Positions 11,592 to 22,700 of a DNA stretch of 64,000 nt are shown piece by piece; the first letter of the stretch is position 1, and every line of letters starts with the position of its first letter. The DNA is from Pelecanus crispus (Eukaryota > Chordata > Aves > Pelecaniformes > Pelecanidae). Position numbers and translations under genes: made by a program. The DNA lies in NCBI RefSeq assembly GCF_030463565.1, contig NC_134656.1:5938501-6002500 (forward strand). The letters are read 5' to 3'. The notes beneath the pieces are model-generated. The model had not been told where the DNA came from, did no database searches, and saw nothing but the letters and a program-made list of their open reading frames with translations.

Positions 11592-11735
11592 CCTGCCCCC
11601 GGCCCGGCTCGCCTCGGCCCGGCCCGGCCGCACGGCTCCGCCCCGGCGCCCGGCGCCGGCTCCTCGGGGCGGGCACCACGGCAGCGCGGGCGGCCCCCGG
11701 CGGCCGCGCCGGGCACGGCAGGCGGGCGAGGCGCC

Positions 11736-11767
11736 GGGCCGGGGCCGGGGCCGGGGCCGGGGCCGGG
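11736..11767. repeat. GGGGCC hexanucleotide array (about 5 units)
   Basis: Successive GGGGCC units on the plus strand, about 150-180 bp upstream of the NPEPL1 start codon, flanked by more G/C-rich sequence. On the gene's sense strand it reads GGCCCC. It has at least four G-runs spaced by CC, so it could form a G-quadruplex on the antisense strand. Confidence 0.9.
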
Positions 11768-11820
11768 CGGGGCGCGGGACCCGGATGGGGCGGAGGGAGC
11801 CGGCCCGGCCCGCGGGGCCT

Positions 11821-11842
11821 CCCCGTCCCCGTCCCCGTCCCC
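11821..11842. repeat. CCCCGT hexanucleotide array (3 units plus CCCC)
   Basis: Three CCCCGT units followed by CCCC on the plus strand. The NPEPL1 sense strand therefore reads GGGG-AC repeats, a quadruplex-type motif on the strand opposite to the nearby GGGGCC array. Confidence 0.88.
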
Positions 11843-12745
11843 TTCCCAACCGGCTCCCGGTGCCGCGGGCCCGGCGCCCTCGGCTCTGCGGCCGCGTCGG
11901 GGCGCCCGGCACAGGGCCCGCGGGTACCGGCCGTGCCGCTGCCTGCGCTGGCAAGGAGCCTTGTGCCGGGCCTTTGCGCCTGACCCCAGTCTCAGGAAAC
12001 GCGCGAGTGGATCAGGGGGTTTGCAGTTAAACAGGTTGTAGAGGAAAACGGGGGGAAAAAAAAACAACCCACACGGTAACGCCGGTGTGCAAAGTGCGGG
12101 ATCCCGTGTCCTGCTGCACGCATCGAGTCGTAGGGAGCGTTACCAGAGAGGGAAAGGTACCGGTGCTGAGCCAGCTACCTCCGTGTACAGCTGAAACGCC
12201 ATTGTCTCAAGCTGAAAGTCTGTGTTCCCCCTTCATCATACCACTTTAGGATAGAAATGCTTCACTTTGAAAGTGTGAAGCTACACAGGGCCAAAAAAAG
12301 GAAAAAGCTGAATTCCTCTTTTCCTCATGAAGTTAAGTATCGGATAAAAAGTACTGCTAAAAACATTCCAGAAAGAGGGGAAAAAGCCAAAATATGCTCC
12401 AAGGTACAGGATGGGGATTCACTAAAAGGAAACAATGTTTTCCAAACACCAGCTTTAATAGTAAATGTAAAAGTTTGTTTTAAATATAATGGGGCATCCT
12501 CCTCTTTTTATATTTGCCAATCGCCTATTAATGTTAGGTTGGTAGGGTATCGATACTCAATCTGCAGCTATGAAAGCTAGGAAAATCTAAACATCAGAAA
12601 GGGAGTGCACTTACACTTGCTGTGAATGCTGATGCATATAATGGAAATACCTCTAAAAAGAAAAAAAAAAAAATTAGGTTGAATTGCAGAAAAAGCTTCC
12701 TAAGAGTAAGGTCTTATTTGGTCTCTGAAGGGACAGTAAGGAAAC

Positions 12746-12751
12746 TTTATT
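12746..12751 (-). terminator. Alternative distal poly(A) signal AATAAA for STX16
   Basis: A second minus-strand AATAAA (CAATAAAG context) lies 3.9 kb past the STX16 stop and about 0.7 kb before the NPEPL1 CpG island. The downstream region is less GT-rich than at the proximal site. It could end a longer 3' UTR. Confidence 0.3.
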
Positions 12752-13468
12752 GCCCGATACATTTAAAATTAGCCTGAATAAAAGATCTAGCAAAATCTGT
12801 TGCAGAGGTCAGTCATGCATCCTCACAGACTGGGCAGGAAAACTCAATAAACAAGGTCCGACTTTCCAGAGTCTCTTTACTGAGCCACAGAACTGTTTAG
12901 GGGCTCGCTGTTGCTCCAAAACGTACAGTCAGTGTGGGAGGCATGGAAGACAGTAACACACAGCAATTATTTCAGGATTGAGACACTCAAAAGACTCATC
13001 CAGGCAGTAAGCTCCTAGTCACGGAGTACAAATCCTGCTGTTCCCGCTACTGCAAGAATATCAATACATATCAATACAATCGCTGTCCCCAACTCCACAT
13101 TGTCTGAAGGGTAAACAGAGCCGCAGGAAATACTCATCTCGCCCTCAATCCTTCCTTCGTTAAAGTTAAGGACAGCAGAGGAGGGTCCTAGTCGAGGCAA
13201 TAGACTAAGAGAATCAGCTCTAGCTACAAAACAGAAACTTTCTACGTACGGTCCACTAACAGCAGCTGCAAACACTTCCACTCGTATGAGCCACAGTGGA
13301 AGCTGCAGCGTGGGCCAATCTTCCATGGCCACTCCAGTTACTGACCCTCTACAAGTACTTATGGAATGAAGCCACTCAAACCTAATCACAGATAATCCAT
13401 CATAATTAATATGCAAAATCATAATGGATTCCCTGTTTTAATGAATTTTAATTTATCTAGGAAGGCTG

Positions 13469-13519
13469 TTGGGCTTGGGGTTTGTTTGGGGTTTTTTGTT
13501 TTTGGGTTTTTTTTTTTTG
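13469..13519. repeat. G/T-rich low-complexity tract
   Basis: Runs of GGGG and GGG separated by T-rich spacers, ending in a T-run. It resembles the tract at 1511-1568. Confidence 0.8.
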
Positions 13520-13915
13520 AGATTACAGTAAATACACATTTTTTCCCCAACAAAATCAGTTTCACTATCATCTATCCAAGAACTTAACATTTTGCAAGGC
13601 TGTACCAAAAGCAAGGTTTCCAAGGATTCAAGCAAAGGAGGTAAGACTCCTCTGTGTTATGATTGTTTCATAAAAGCAAACCATAAATCAATACAATCGA
13701 GGCAGCCTCAGTGAACACTGCACCAATTATATTCATTCAAATTTTTAGCACATTCTAAAAATCGCCAAGCAAGAAACTAATTCTTCCATTTTACTTTTCA
13801 GTTCCTAGAAGCGGCTTGCAGTAGAAATAAATTTGCTATTACAGTGCTTTTAATACCCTCATTTTCACTTATCACTAGAATTAACTTCAGTTAACAAGGC
13901 ATAGCAGCTCATTTT

Positions 13916-13945
13916 TGCATGCTTGCATGCATTTTAATGCATGCA
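13916..13945. promoter_or_regulatory. Cluster of TGCATG (RBFOX-type) motifs
   Basis: Within 30 bp the STX16 sense strand has two UGCAUG motifs and one AGCAUG. The palindromic units TGCATGC and TGCATGCA give the same motif on both strands. RBFOX proteins bind (U)GCAUG in RNA. Whether this lies in a transcript depends on which poly(A) site STX16 uses. Confidence 0.45.
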
Positions 13946-14789
13946 TTTTAAGTTCTGTACAAGCCAACAGCTTTATAGGTCATTCTCACCAGGTGAGGAG
14001 CCACGGGTTCTTGGGAGATGCTCTAGCAATGCTGTTCTGTTCCTTTGTAAGGAATCAGAGGTTCAATACAAGCCGAGAAGAAGAGTCCAGCAACCACGAA
14101 GAGGCCCCCATCTGCAGAGCAGAGCGTACCAGCTTTCTCTGCAGCAGAATACAGATACGATTACAGGGCTGGACAGAAGCGCAGCTCTTGCTGCTCTAAC
14201 ACCCGAGTATGCAGCAGCCACTACTAAAGCCAAGCTATTCCTCAGTTGCAGTGGCATTTTTGGGCTTTCATTCCCCAATGACACAGATACTACCCCTTCC
14301 GTAAGATGCCATGTCGAGATATTCTTACAAAGCACAGCATAAGGGGTTGATTTAGCTGCTGATGGTTACTCAGACTGACTCCTAGTAAGCTAGACACCTG
14401 CAATGATTTAGAAGCCTACTGTTGTGGGTTTTTCTTTCTCAATATGATCGGTTTCAATAAATTCCAGCTCAAGTTACACAGAACAGTTGACATCTGAGTT
14501 TAACCTCTTGTCCAATGCATATTAAAAATGCCTTTCCTGTTACAGAATTTGGATAGAAAATACGTAGCCAGTTACTTCAGTGGATTTACGATACCATGGG
14601 CATACCTCATGGGAAATAACTCTTGACAATGCAAGTTACATTGTGGTACAGAAAGTTACATTCTTTTTTTTTTCCAAAGATATTTCCTGTCACTGCTGCT
14701 TTCATTTAATTATGAAGAACATATAGAGACGCATTAACATCACACAAGCATGTTTCGGTTTATACTTTTAAAAAAAAAATGAATAATTG

Positions 14790-16667
14790 CCCAATTAGGT
14801 TGGAAGTGTTTTATTACTTCTTTGAAGTCATTTAGCCATGATAAAATGTCAAAAGCACCAGTCAAGACAGAAATAAATAACACGATCTCATGTTAAAGAG
14901 AAAGTTGCAAATACAGTATATTAAATTATAGCAATACGCTGCTTCACACCAACCGATGTAGACAGCGGACTAGGGAGACAGTAGTTTTACTCACAATCAT
15001 TGAAAAGATCTATTACCGGAACAGGTGAGCTGCACACCCAGCTACAAGCATCATTCTGTCTTTTACCAATTTACTTTATGAATTTAATCAAGGGTTTGAA
15101 TGGGCAGTTTTGGAAGTTCAACATCCCCTTTGTCTAGAGGTAACAAGAGTGATACAAAGCTTTCACAATAAGCCGCACAAAAAGCCAAGGCTTTCACACC
15201 TTTGTAGTCTTTGCTTTCAGGTCCGTTCCTGCACCAAGTCAGTTTAAAGCCACATCTTAAGTCCTCCTTAGTACATAGTAAAGATAAACTCAGGCGAGGC
15301 AACATATGCAACATTAATATCATAGAAACTGCACTTCAGGGGCTTTGAGCAGAGCATCTCTGCAAGTTTATGTATCAGTCAGAAAATGAAGGAAGTTATA
15401 GTCTCTCTGGGGAAAAAAAAAAATCCATACAGGAAAGCTATATTAAAAATATTAAGGCAAGGCCTCTACAATTGCACACCACTTCAGGCCTGAATTAAAT
15501 CATGAGTATTCTGTTACTTAGGTGTTTCCCTAATTTCTCTTCTATGGCCTACAGCAAAGTTTTCCACTGAAAAAAAATAGTGAAAAACACCCAAATTCTC
15601 TACTGAGGGCCTAGTAACATGTCCCTTGCATGACATCCCTCGTGGTCAATAAAAGACCATAAACACATCCTCTTCAAGAAATACTCTTCTGTCAGGGAAA
15701 ATGGATGTAACATATACTGTAGTGAAGTCACTTCTTAAACAAAAAACATAACACATATAGACAGATGCAGTGTAAAATGAACAGCTTATACAACAACTAA
15801 AGTTTGAAACATCAAACCCCCTACAGCAGGTCAGATGGAACAGAAAGCCAAAAGGAGAATCTCTGTTTTTTAGGTTTAACTTCACCACTGCTTTAATGTA
15901 ATGTCTGTACTTTAAACTAAAAAAAAAAAAAAAAAGTACATGAAAAAATACATATGATCATTCTGGTGAGGAAAAACATTCCCATGATTACTCAAGCTCA
16001 GAAAATTTTTTAATTAACTAAATGTATTAAATTATGCCAGTGATTAAATCTTGTTATTTACAAGATCAAGTACTACTCTGATTCTTAGTAATGGTGCAGT
16101 ATCTAAATTAAGATCACAGGGGTTGGATTACGTTCTGGTTGCTAAAAGCTTTCTTTTTTAGCTGTCTATCCAGTTCTTTGGAGTTTTTGAGTCTGGAAGA
16201 AAGGAGATGAAGTCAAACATTTTTGTGCCTCAACATATTTTACATCTAGATCAATTTTTGCAACCTAGTCCCATGACTCAGTAATGTGGTTTAAATTTGA
16301 AGCCTGTAACAATTGTGACATAAGAATACAGAAGACAACACATTTTTGTTCACAGTAACACACTAATTACTGTACTTACCGGTAAACTTCAATTTTGTAA
16401 TTATTTTTAAGTACTGTGTTTCCAAATACCTCTGCACAAAGCGCCAAATTATTTGTGTGGGAGCATCAAGTTTCCTGACATTTTCCATATAATCCTTACA
16501 AACACCTCACAGATCACCAAACTTGTACTTTGAAGAATTCTACAGAAACATTGCACAGACTTCGCACCACAAGGGCTTATACATTCAAAGGCAGCTTTCT
16601 GGAGTGCAGGTCCATCCATTCACATTGGGGAAAAAAGTTCACATAAACTCCAAAAATGAAGTGAAGC
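14790..16667 (-). other. Probable STX16 3' UTR (short form)
   Basis: A/T-rich DNA without recognisable coding sequence between the stop codon and the proximal AATAAA, including an A-run at 15920-15935. The extent is inferred from the poly(A) signal only. Confidence 0.5.
14810..14815 (-). terminator. Candidate poly(A) signal AATAAA for STX16
   Basis: On the minus strand AATAAA occurs 1.86 kb after the stop codon and is followed by T-rich and TG-rich DNA (TGCTTGTGTGATG), as expected for a cleavage region. The 3' UTR would then be about 1.9 kb. No other AATAAA was seen between here and 16667. Confidence 0.5.
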
Positions 16668-16772
16668 CTAGTGTGACTTTACACCAATAAGAACAACAAT
16701 AAGGACAATTACTATAACAAACAAAATTAAAATAACAAGCATCTTCCGATTCTTCTTTTGATATTGCTCTGC
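16668..16772 (-). CDS. STX16: STX16 exon 9 (residues 293-326 and stop), membrane anchor
   Basis: Codes for [10 protein letters not shown], then twenty hydrophobic residues beginning MLVILILF (the tail anchor), then VKSH and TAG. The anchor is made almost wholly of Val, Ile and Leu. It faces the cytosol on its N-terminal side after tail-anchored insertion. Confidence 0.97.
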   Translation of the reverse strand, partial: AEQYQKKNRKMLVILILFVIVIVLIVVLIGVKSH

Positions 16773-19700
16773 CTATAGAAACAGAAAAGAAAAAGTTAAT
16801 AGCTAGATTTCTGCAAAGCTAGAAAGTACAGACTCTTGTTTAGTATAAGTGAAGTACACTTATCTCAGAAATATTCTTTGGTAACTTGACGTTTCATACA
16901 ATGTATATTGCAAGCAACTCCCACAAAATAACTCTGGCCTGCACCATAAACTTCAGCGAAGGTAAGTGTGTGCTGAAGTCACATTTATCGGTATAAAACA
17001 GCAGACTTTATGAAGAAGAATGCATCCTCATGTCAGTTAAGCAACCTTACTGCGACTTCTTTTCAGCAGTCCTTGAGAGGGCCCTATGCCTCCACAGGAC
17101 ATAGGAGCTACACAGAGGAACGATACTTCCTTTGGAAGAACGCTTAGCTATGGCGACCATGGAAACAAGATCAGGCATCTGGGTATGTGAAAGTCTGAAC
17201 AGTAAAAGCTGGTAAGATGTCTTAGCTCATTTTGCGAGATTCCTGTATTATATTTGAAGGACATTAAAATTCACAACAAAACTTCATTTTTTAATAGGCA
17301 TTTTTGTTGTACCTGATTCAGCTGTGCATTTTCATTTAATTTCAATTAGAACTGAAAGCTTTCTTTTTGATTTGGTTCTCAGTTTTCTGCTTCATTCCTT
17401 CTTTCTTCTAACCACATTTTCCTCATCCCTTTCCTCTTTTTCCCAGGGGAATTAAAAGGAGGCAACGTGGAGAAAACTCTCCAAAAGCCCAATGAAAGTC
17501 TGCTAATAGAAGCTAAACAAAACAAAACTTTCATTTAATTCTTTTTAAATTAATAAACCTTCAAAATTTAAAGGGAAAAAGATACTAAACTAATTCTTCT
17601 CCTTTATAGTCCCTGGAAAGTAATTATTATCAGATCTGCTAAAGAGGAGTTTTTGACCTGAAACTATGTAACATGCAACCACTGTGATTATTTACTTCAT
17701 TAGGCTTTAAGTATCAAAGCCTGACAAAGTTATCACAACTGATTCCAATTTTCATGTGAAGCAGGAATTGGCAACTAGTGATTCATATCACCAGATTTCT
17801 GCAGTGAATTAATGTAATTTCTGTGAAAGTGCTGTCTCAGTAGTTTGTAATAATTATGCCAATTAAAACAGAAAAGAAAATTGATATTACGGATGTTAAA
17901 CCAGAATAAAGCTACCATAACTATTAGAAACAGCAAAGTATCTGTGTTTGATATTACTATTCAGACCTGTGTGTATGTCTTCCATGATAGGTGAAAAAAT
18001 TCCTACGCTGTACTGAAAACAGGTATGTATTGCATCAAAAATCCATATTCTAGTCAGCAATCCAAACAGGGGTTTGCTGACAATTCATTAACTACCACTA
18101 GACTAGAGATAGCATTGATTCCAATGGATTAATTTATTTCCAGTTCAGTTTGTGCAAATTGCTTGCAATTACTTTAAGCCTTGTTCACCAATGGTCAATG
18201 CCTTATTTTAGTGATCTCCAATTTACTTTTTTGTGTAACAAGAATAAACCTATAACCAATTTATTTTTGTTTTTCCTCAATGGCACTTTTTTTGCTGTCC
18301 ATATATTTCAAGTTTACCATAATATGAAGAAGTTGAGTTTGTAGTAATAAGATGTTTCCAAAACAGAATGTTTTACTTAAGAGGCTTTTGCATAAATCTC
18401 TCATTCTACTTTACTTCCAGCAATGGAAGGACTGAACTGAGCTGACAAGTCAGAACTTAGCTTAAAATCAAAACAAAAAAGCCAACAAAACAAAACAACC
18501 ACAAAACTCTGTGTTCTGCTGCCAAATCAACCTTTTCAGATGTTCATAGTAAAGGCTTCATATTAAAAGCATAAGGTTGGACCTAACTTCTAACAAGTGT
18601 CAGATGGTAAGAGAAAACATTAAAAATTATTCTTGCTGCTCACGCTATTGAGATAATGTTTTCAAACTAGCATATATCAGCTGACTGAAATCTATAGCGA
18701 GGTACCCAATAACCAGTCCTATTTCACAAAAGCTGGGCTCTCCAAAGAGAAGGAATTGCAGATATGTCCCACCAGGACAGCAATATAAAGATCAAAGCAT
18801 GTTGCTTGGATGCCCAGAAAGTTACTTAAAAAGTTAACACTAGGCATCAAGCATGACATTAACCGTAGTTATATGGAAAGTTCCTACTACAGAGTACAGT
18901 TGGACATTTTATACTGTACAGCAATCATTTCTAAAAGGGACAATGTCCAGCTGAAAAGTGACTGAATAACTTAATGGCTATTAAATTATAAAAGATTACT
19001 AGATATGCAAAGCAGCTTAAGTAGTCTGCCAGCTTACCTTATGTAGTTGTTTTAGACCCTCTTCAGTTTTCATACATGACTGTTCGACATTGTAGTCAAT
19101 TCTATCTAGAACTGTTCCCTAAATAAAGTGGAGAGAATGAGCACCGAAGTGAACCTACAATGAACTTCATAAAGCAATTATTACTATGAGCAGCAGAGTA
19201 ATTAACAACACTCACAGCAAACAGCTAGTGAACTATGAACTTTTACAGGAGAACTAGTTGGGACTTCATTGAACGACCTCCTTGCTCCACACCTAACTGG
19301 CAGCTCTGTTGCCACCTCACATCACATCTCTCAATAATAACCTAACTTCCAGTTCAGGTGCTTTTGGCTGACACATTTAACCTGAACTGAATCTCTGGGA
19401 GAAATAACCAACAGAACTTTGGCATTCTATGGGTTTTTTTTTTTTTCAGTCTAACACCCATAACCAGTTGATTATTTATTTATTTTCATTAACTCAGCTT
19501 CTGGCAGATTTCAAGCAGAGGAAACCTTACCCTGTAGAGGTAAGTTAGGAAAAGTGAGAAGCACATGAAAACAGGATGTTACAACAGGAAGAGTCTGGAA
19601 GCCTCAACACTACATGGAATCTCCTATTTCTTACTAACACTGTGATGTTAATGTACCTGTTCTACTATCATTGCTCCCAGGTCCCTAAATATTTCATTGA

Positions 19701-22700
19701 GATCGGAGATTGACTGTACAATCTGACGGATTTCTCGTTCCCGCTCTTCCACCATTAATGTGTTTTGCTCCACCAGTGCTAGCTGGTCATCTGTAAAACC
19801 CTGTTGAAATAAAAGGTTTAGATGTTGAACTAACATTAACGGCATGAAAATGCTAGAAATAACAACAAGGATTATAAGATTTCATAACACAACAGTCCTT
19901 TTAGAATTTCCTTAGTAGACAAGTATGTAAGAAAAAAAAAATACTGTATTTTAAAGTCAGAGTTTCAGGGCCACTGAAATAACCTGGACAGCTATTTATA
20001 GTTTGAGCAGAAATCTTGTGTCCTGCCCAAACACACAAACAACTTATTTTAAAATAAGATATGTGCTAGAACAATGTTTTTATTGGTGTACAAAACCAAT
20101 ACATGCAAGTGTCTAGTAGTTATGGAATATCTACTCATTGATTGGCGTAACAGAAAGTCCCATAATGCCAGTGTGTAAAGACAGCAGCAATTCTGATTAT
20201 TTTATAAGCTATAGAGACCTTACTGGTTTTGTCTCACCAAGGCCATTTGCAACTGAACATTACCCTTTCCCCATGACTCTTATTTCGAGATAAGTGAAAA
20301 ACCTCTTATACACAAGATTAGCTGAAAAGCTGCCTTGACTTTTTCGGTAAGTTTTCAGTTAAACATTAAGCATTACATTTAAGAGTATTCTGTGGCACTA
20401 TTAGGACACAATAGAACAGATCCCAACATTGCTTAGAAATGCAGTATCCCCAGACTCCACAACAAAGTAAAACAAAGAAGTGGGTCTGGTACAGCTGTAC
20501 AACATAACAACTTAACTGTGCAGAAACAAATCATTATTCCATTATTTGCAACAATTTGAAATACTGAAAATCTTCAGTTACACTTTAAAGTCAACTTTAA
20601 AGAGTGCCACCTTCCACCCAAACTCAGAATCACACAGTTTTCTAACAACTACTCTTGCATCTGCCCAGAAAGGTGGTATGACAAAGGACAGCACTGTATT
20701 TACAGACCTTCTAGTCCCCGTCAGTCATGTAAGGAGAATTCAGTAGCCAAACTGAGTTCCTTCACACTGCAACACTGAGGCTGATGGCACAATCATCTTA
20801 ATATTGCAAGAGCAATACTAATTAGGGAAATGCATCACAGAAATCTGCAGAAATAGAATTTCCATGTAGCTTGGTGCTCATGGCATACCATTTTGATATT
20901 TTCATACTAAAATTAAAGGTACATTAAAAAGTTTCTTCATATTGAATTTGCATAATAATATCCTAACTTACTCTATCATAAAGTGTGTCATCCTCCCCAT
21001 CATCCATCAGTGGGACTGAGGTGTCAAAGAAGTGTTTGGATCTTTCTTCTCTATTCTTCATGCCTGTGAAACAAAAACTATGCTTGAGCATAATATTTAC
21101 ACACACTAAAATCACAGTTAGAGTAAGGTCTGAAGCACCAGATAGAAAAGCACATGAAAGAAAATCTGGCTAATAAATGACAAATAGCAGTATCTAAATT
21201 TTAACTGTCACACAGGCTTACTATTTATCAAAGCATAACAAATTCAACCAGACTTGCAAGACTCCGATTAAATCAGTGATTTTAAGTCATTAAGTTCCAT
21301 GAAGTTAAGAGCCTTAAAGTGTGATCACTCTAGGCGATTTTCTAACACATTCTCTTAGGAACATCCCTTGTCTGAATTGTGATCTTAAGTTCCACCTGTG
21401 CCATTTATACCATGGGAGGAAGAAATATTGTATAAGTATTAAATTTGAAGATCAAATTGTTGTGGGTTTATTCCAAGATTAAAATAATCTTACTTAGCTG
21501 AAAATAGAATCGCACACAATTTTAGAGTTTTAAACAGAGGATATTCCACTTCTGATCTGTTCATGGATGCAGAATTTTCATGTATCACAGACTACTTCTT
21601 GAAGTTTTATCTATCACAGACTACCACTAACAGCAGCTTTCATGTCTGAAGACCAATGGCTGCTTCACCAGCATAACAGAAGTAGCTTTGCAGACCACAA
21701 TTTGAGAAGCAATGACGCATTAAAAATGTGGATAGATGAAATACAGTGGTGGCGTTCATATATTTAACCATGAGATTTCTCCTTTAGCAATATAAAAGAG
21801 AGGTAGAATAAAGCAGTTTGAACACGGGCTGTGAACCATAAACTCCCAAATTCTAACCTCCACTAATATACTTCTGGTAGCCCTGTGTGCATCACTTATC
21901 CCTTCTGTGCTTCAGTTTTCCCAACCAAGAAAACAAGCACACTTAATTAGTGCTTTCCACAGAAGGTGCCCATGTATTACTGTATCTCTTATGCTTACGT
22001 TTGAGATAGTCAGACTGTGCGTGCCTAAAGTTGGTGGATAGGTCCTGAAGGGAATGTGCTAAGGAAGATACTACATTCCTGAGAACACGTGCTTCTTGTT
22101 CTGTACAACTACGTGACCTGCTCTGCAAGACCTGGACTGCTCTCTGACATCTGTGAAATAACTGAGAAAACAATTCCATTAGTAAAAAACATACAGCAAC
22201 ACACACTTTAGATACCACATTGCAAAAGTTCCAAACGGAAGACTAATATTTTGATTTCTAGGTTTTAAAAATTATTTTTTTATTGCCCAGTGCAATGTTT
22301 AAAAAGGTATGGAAACACAGAACATAGATGAACAAACAACTTAAAGCTAACAGGGTAGCAGAGTAACACAACTGCTTCTGACCAAAGACATTTGCTTCAT
22401 TATAACTGCTTGGACCAGAAGCCTTAGAATATATACATCTGTATTTCTCTGAGATACCTGTAAACGTGATTTGATGAAGTCTCCCAATCCTATTCCAAGC
22501 AGAAAAGTGAAGAGGTAAGTAAAAGAACAGGGAGGTTAAGTGACTCATTGAGAAGTTCACTGAGACAGCGAGTGCCGTACCAAGCCTGGAGCCCAGGATT
22601 TCCGGCTCACTCTAATACTGATTACCAAAGAAATGCTGTACTCAGAGGAAACCACTGCCTCATCATGATGCATTACAGATATGTCAAACTGTAGGTTTAG

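Larger units (their letters stand above)
10780..12050. promoter_or_regulatory. CpG island and promoter of NPEPL1
   Basis: The stretch is very rich in G, C and CpG, in sharp contrast to its A/T-rich flanks. It spans NPEPL1 exon 1, its upstream region and the start of intron 1. No TATA box is seen near the start codon, which fits a housekeeping CpG-island promoter with dispersed start sites. The transcription start cannot be fixed from sequence alone; it is probably within about 300 nt upstream of 11588. Long open frames in all six frames here reflect a shortage of stop codons. Confidence 0.85.
12050..14790. other. STX16-NPEPL1 spacer (or extended STX16 3' UTR)
   Basis: No coding exon is recognised here. 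It contains a GCATGC-rich cluster (13916-13945), a G/T-rich low-complexity tract (13469-13519) and a distal AATAAA (12746-12751). Readthrough STX16-NPEPL1 transcripts would cross it. Confidence 0.5.

Noticed and set aside
10780-12067. Open frames of up to 416 codons on both strands in the NPEPL1 CpG island
   Set aside because: They are made of Pro, Arg, Ala and Gly and occur in all six frames, which is stop-codon shortage in G/C-rich DNA. Only the 50 codons of NPEPL1 exon 1 match a known protein.
21943-22218. A 91-codon frame starting with Met in front of STX16 exon 5
   Set aside because: The first codons are intron read-in before a TTCTCAG acceptor, and the last ones read past the GTAAGC donor.
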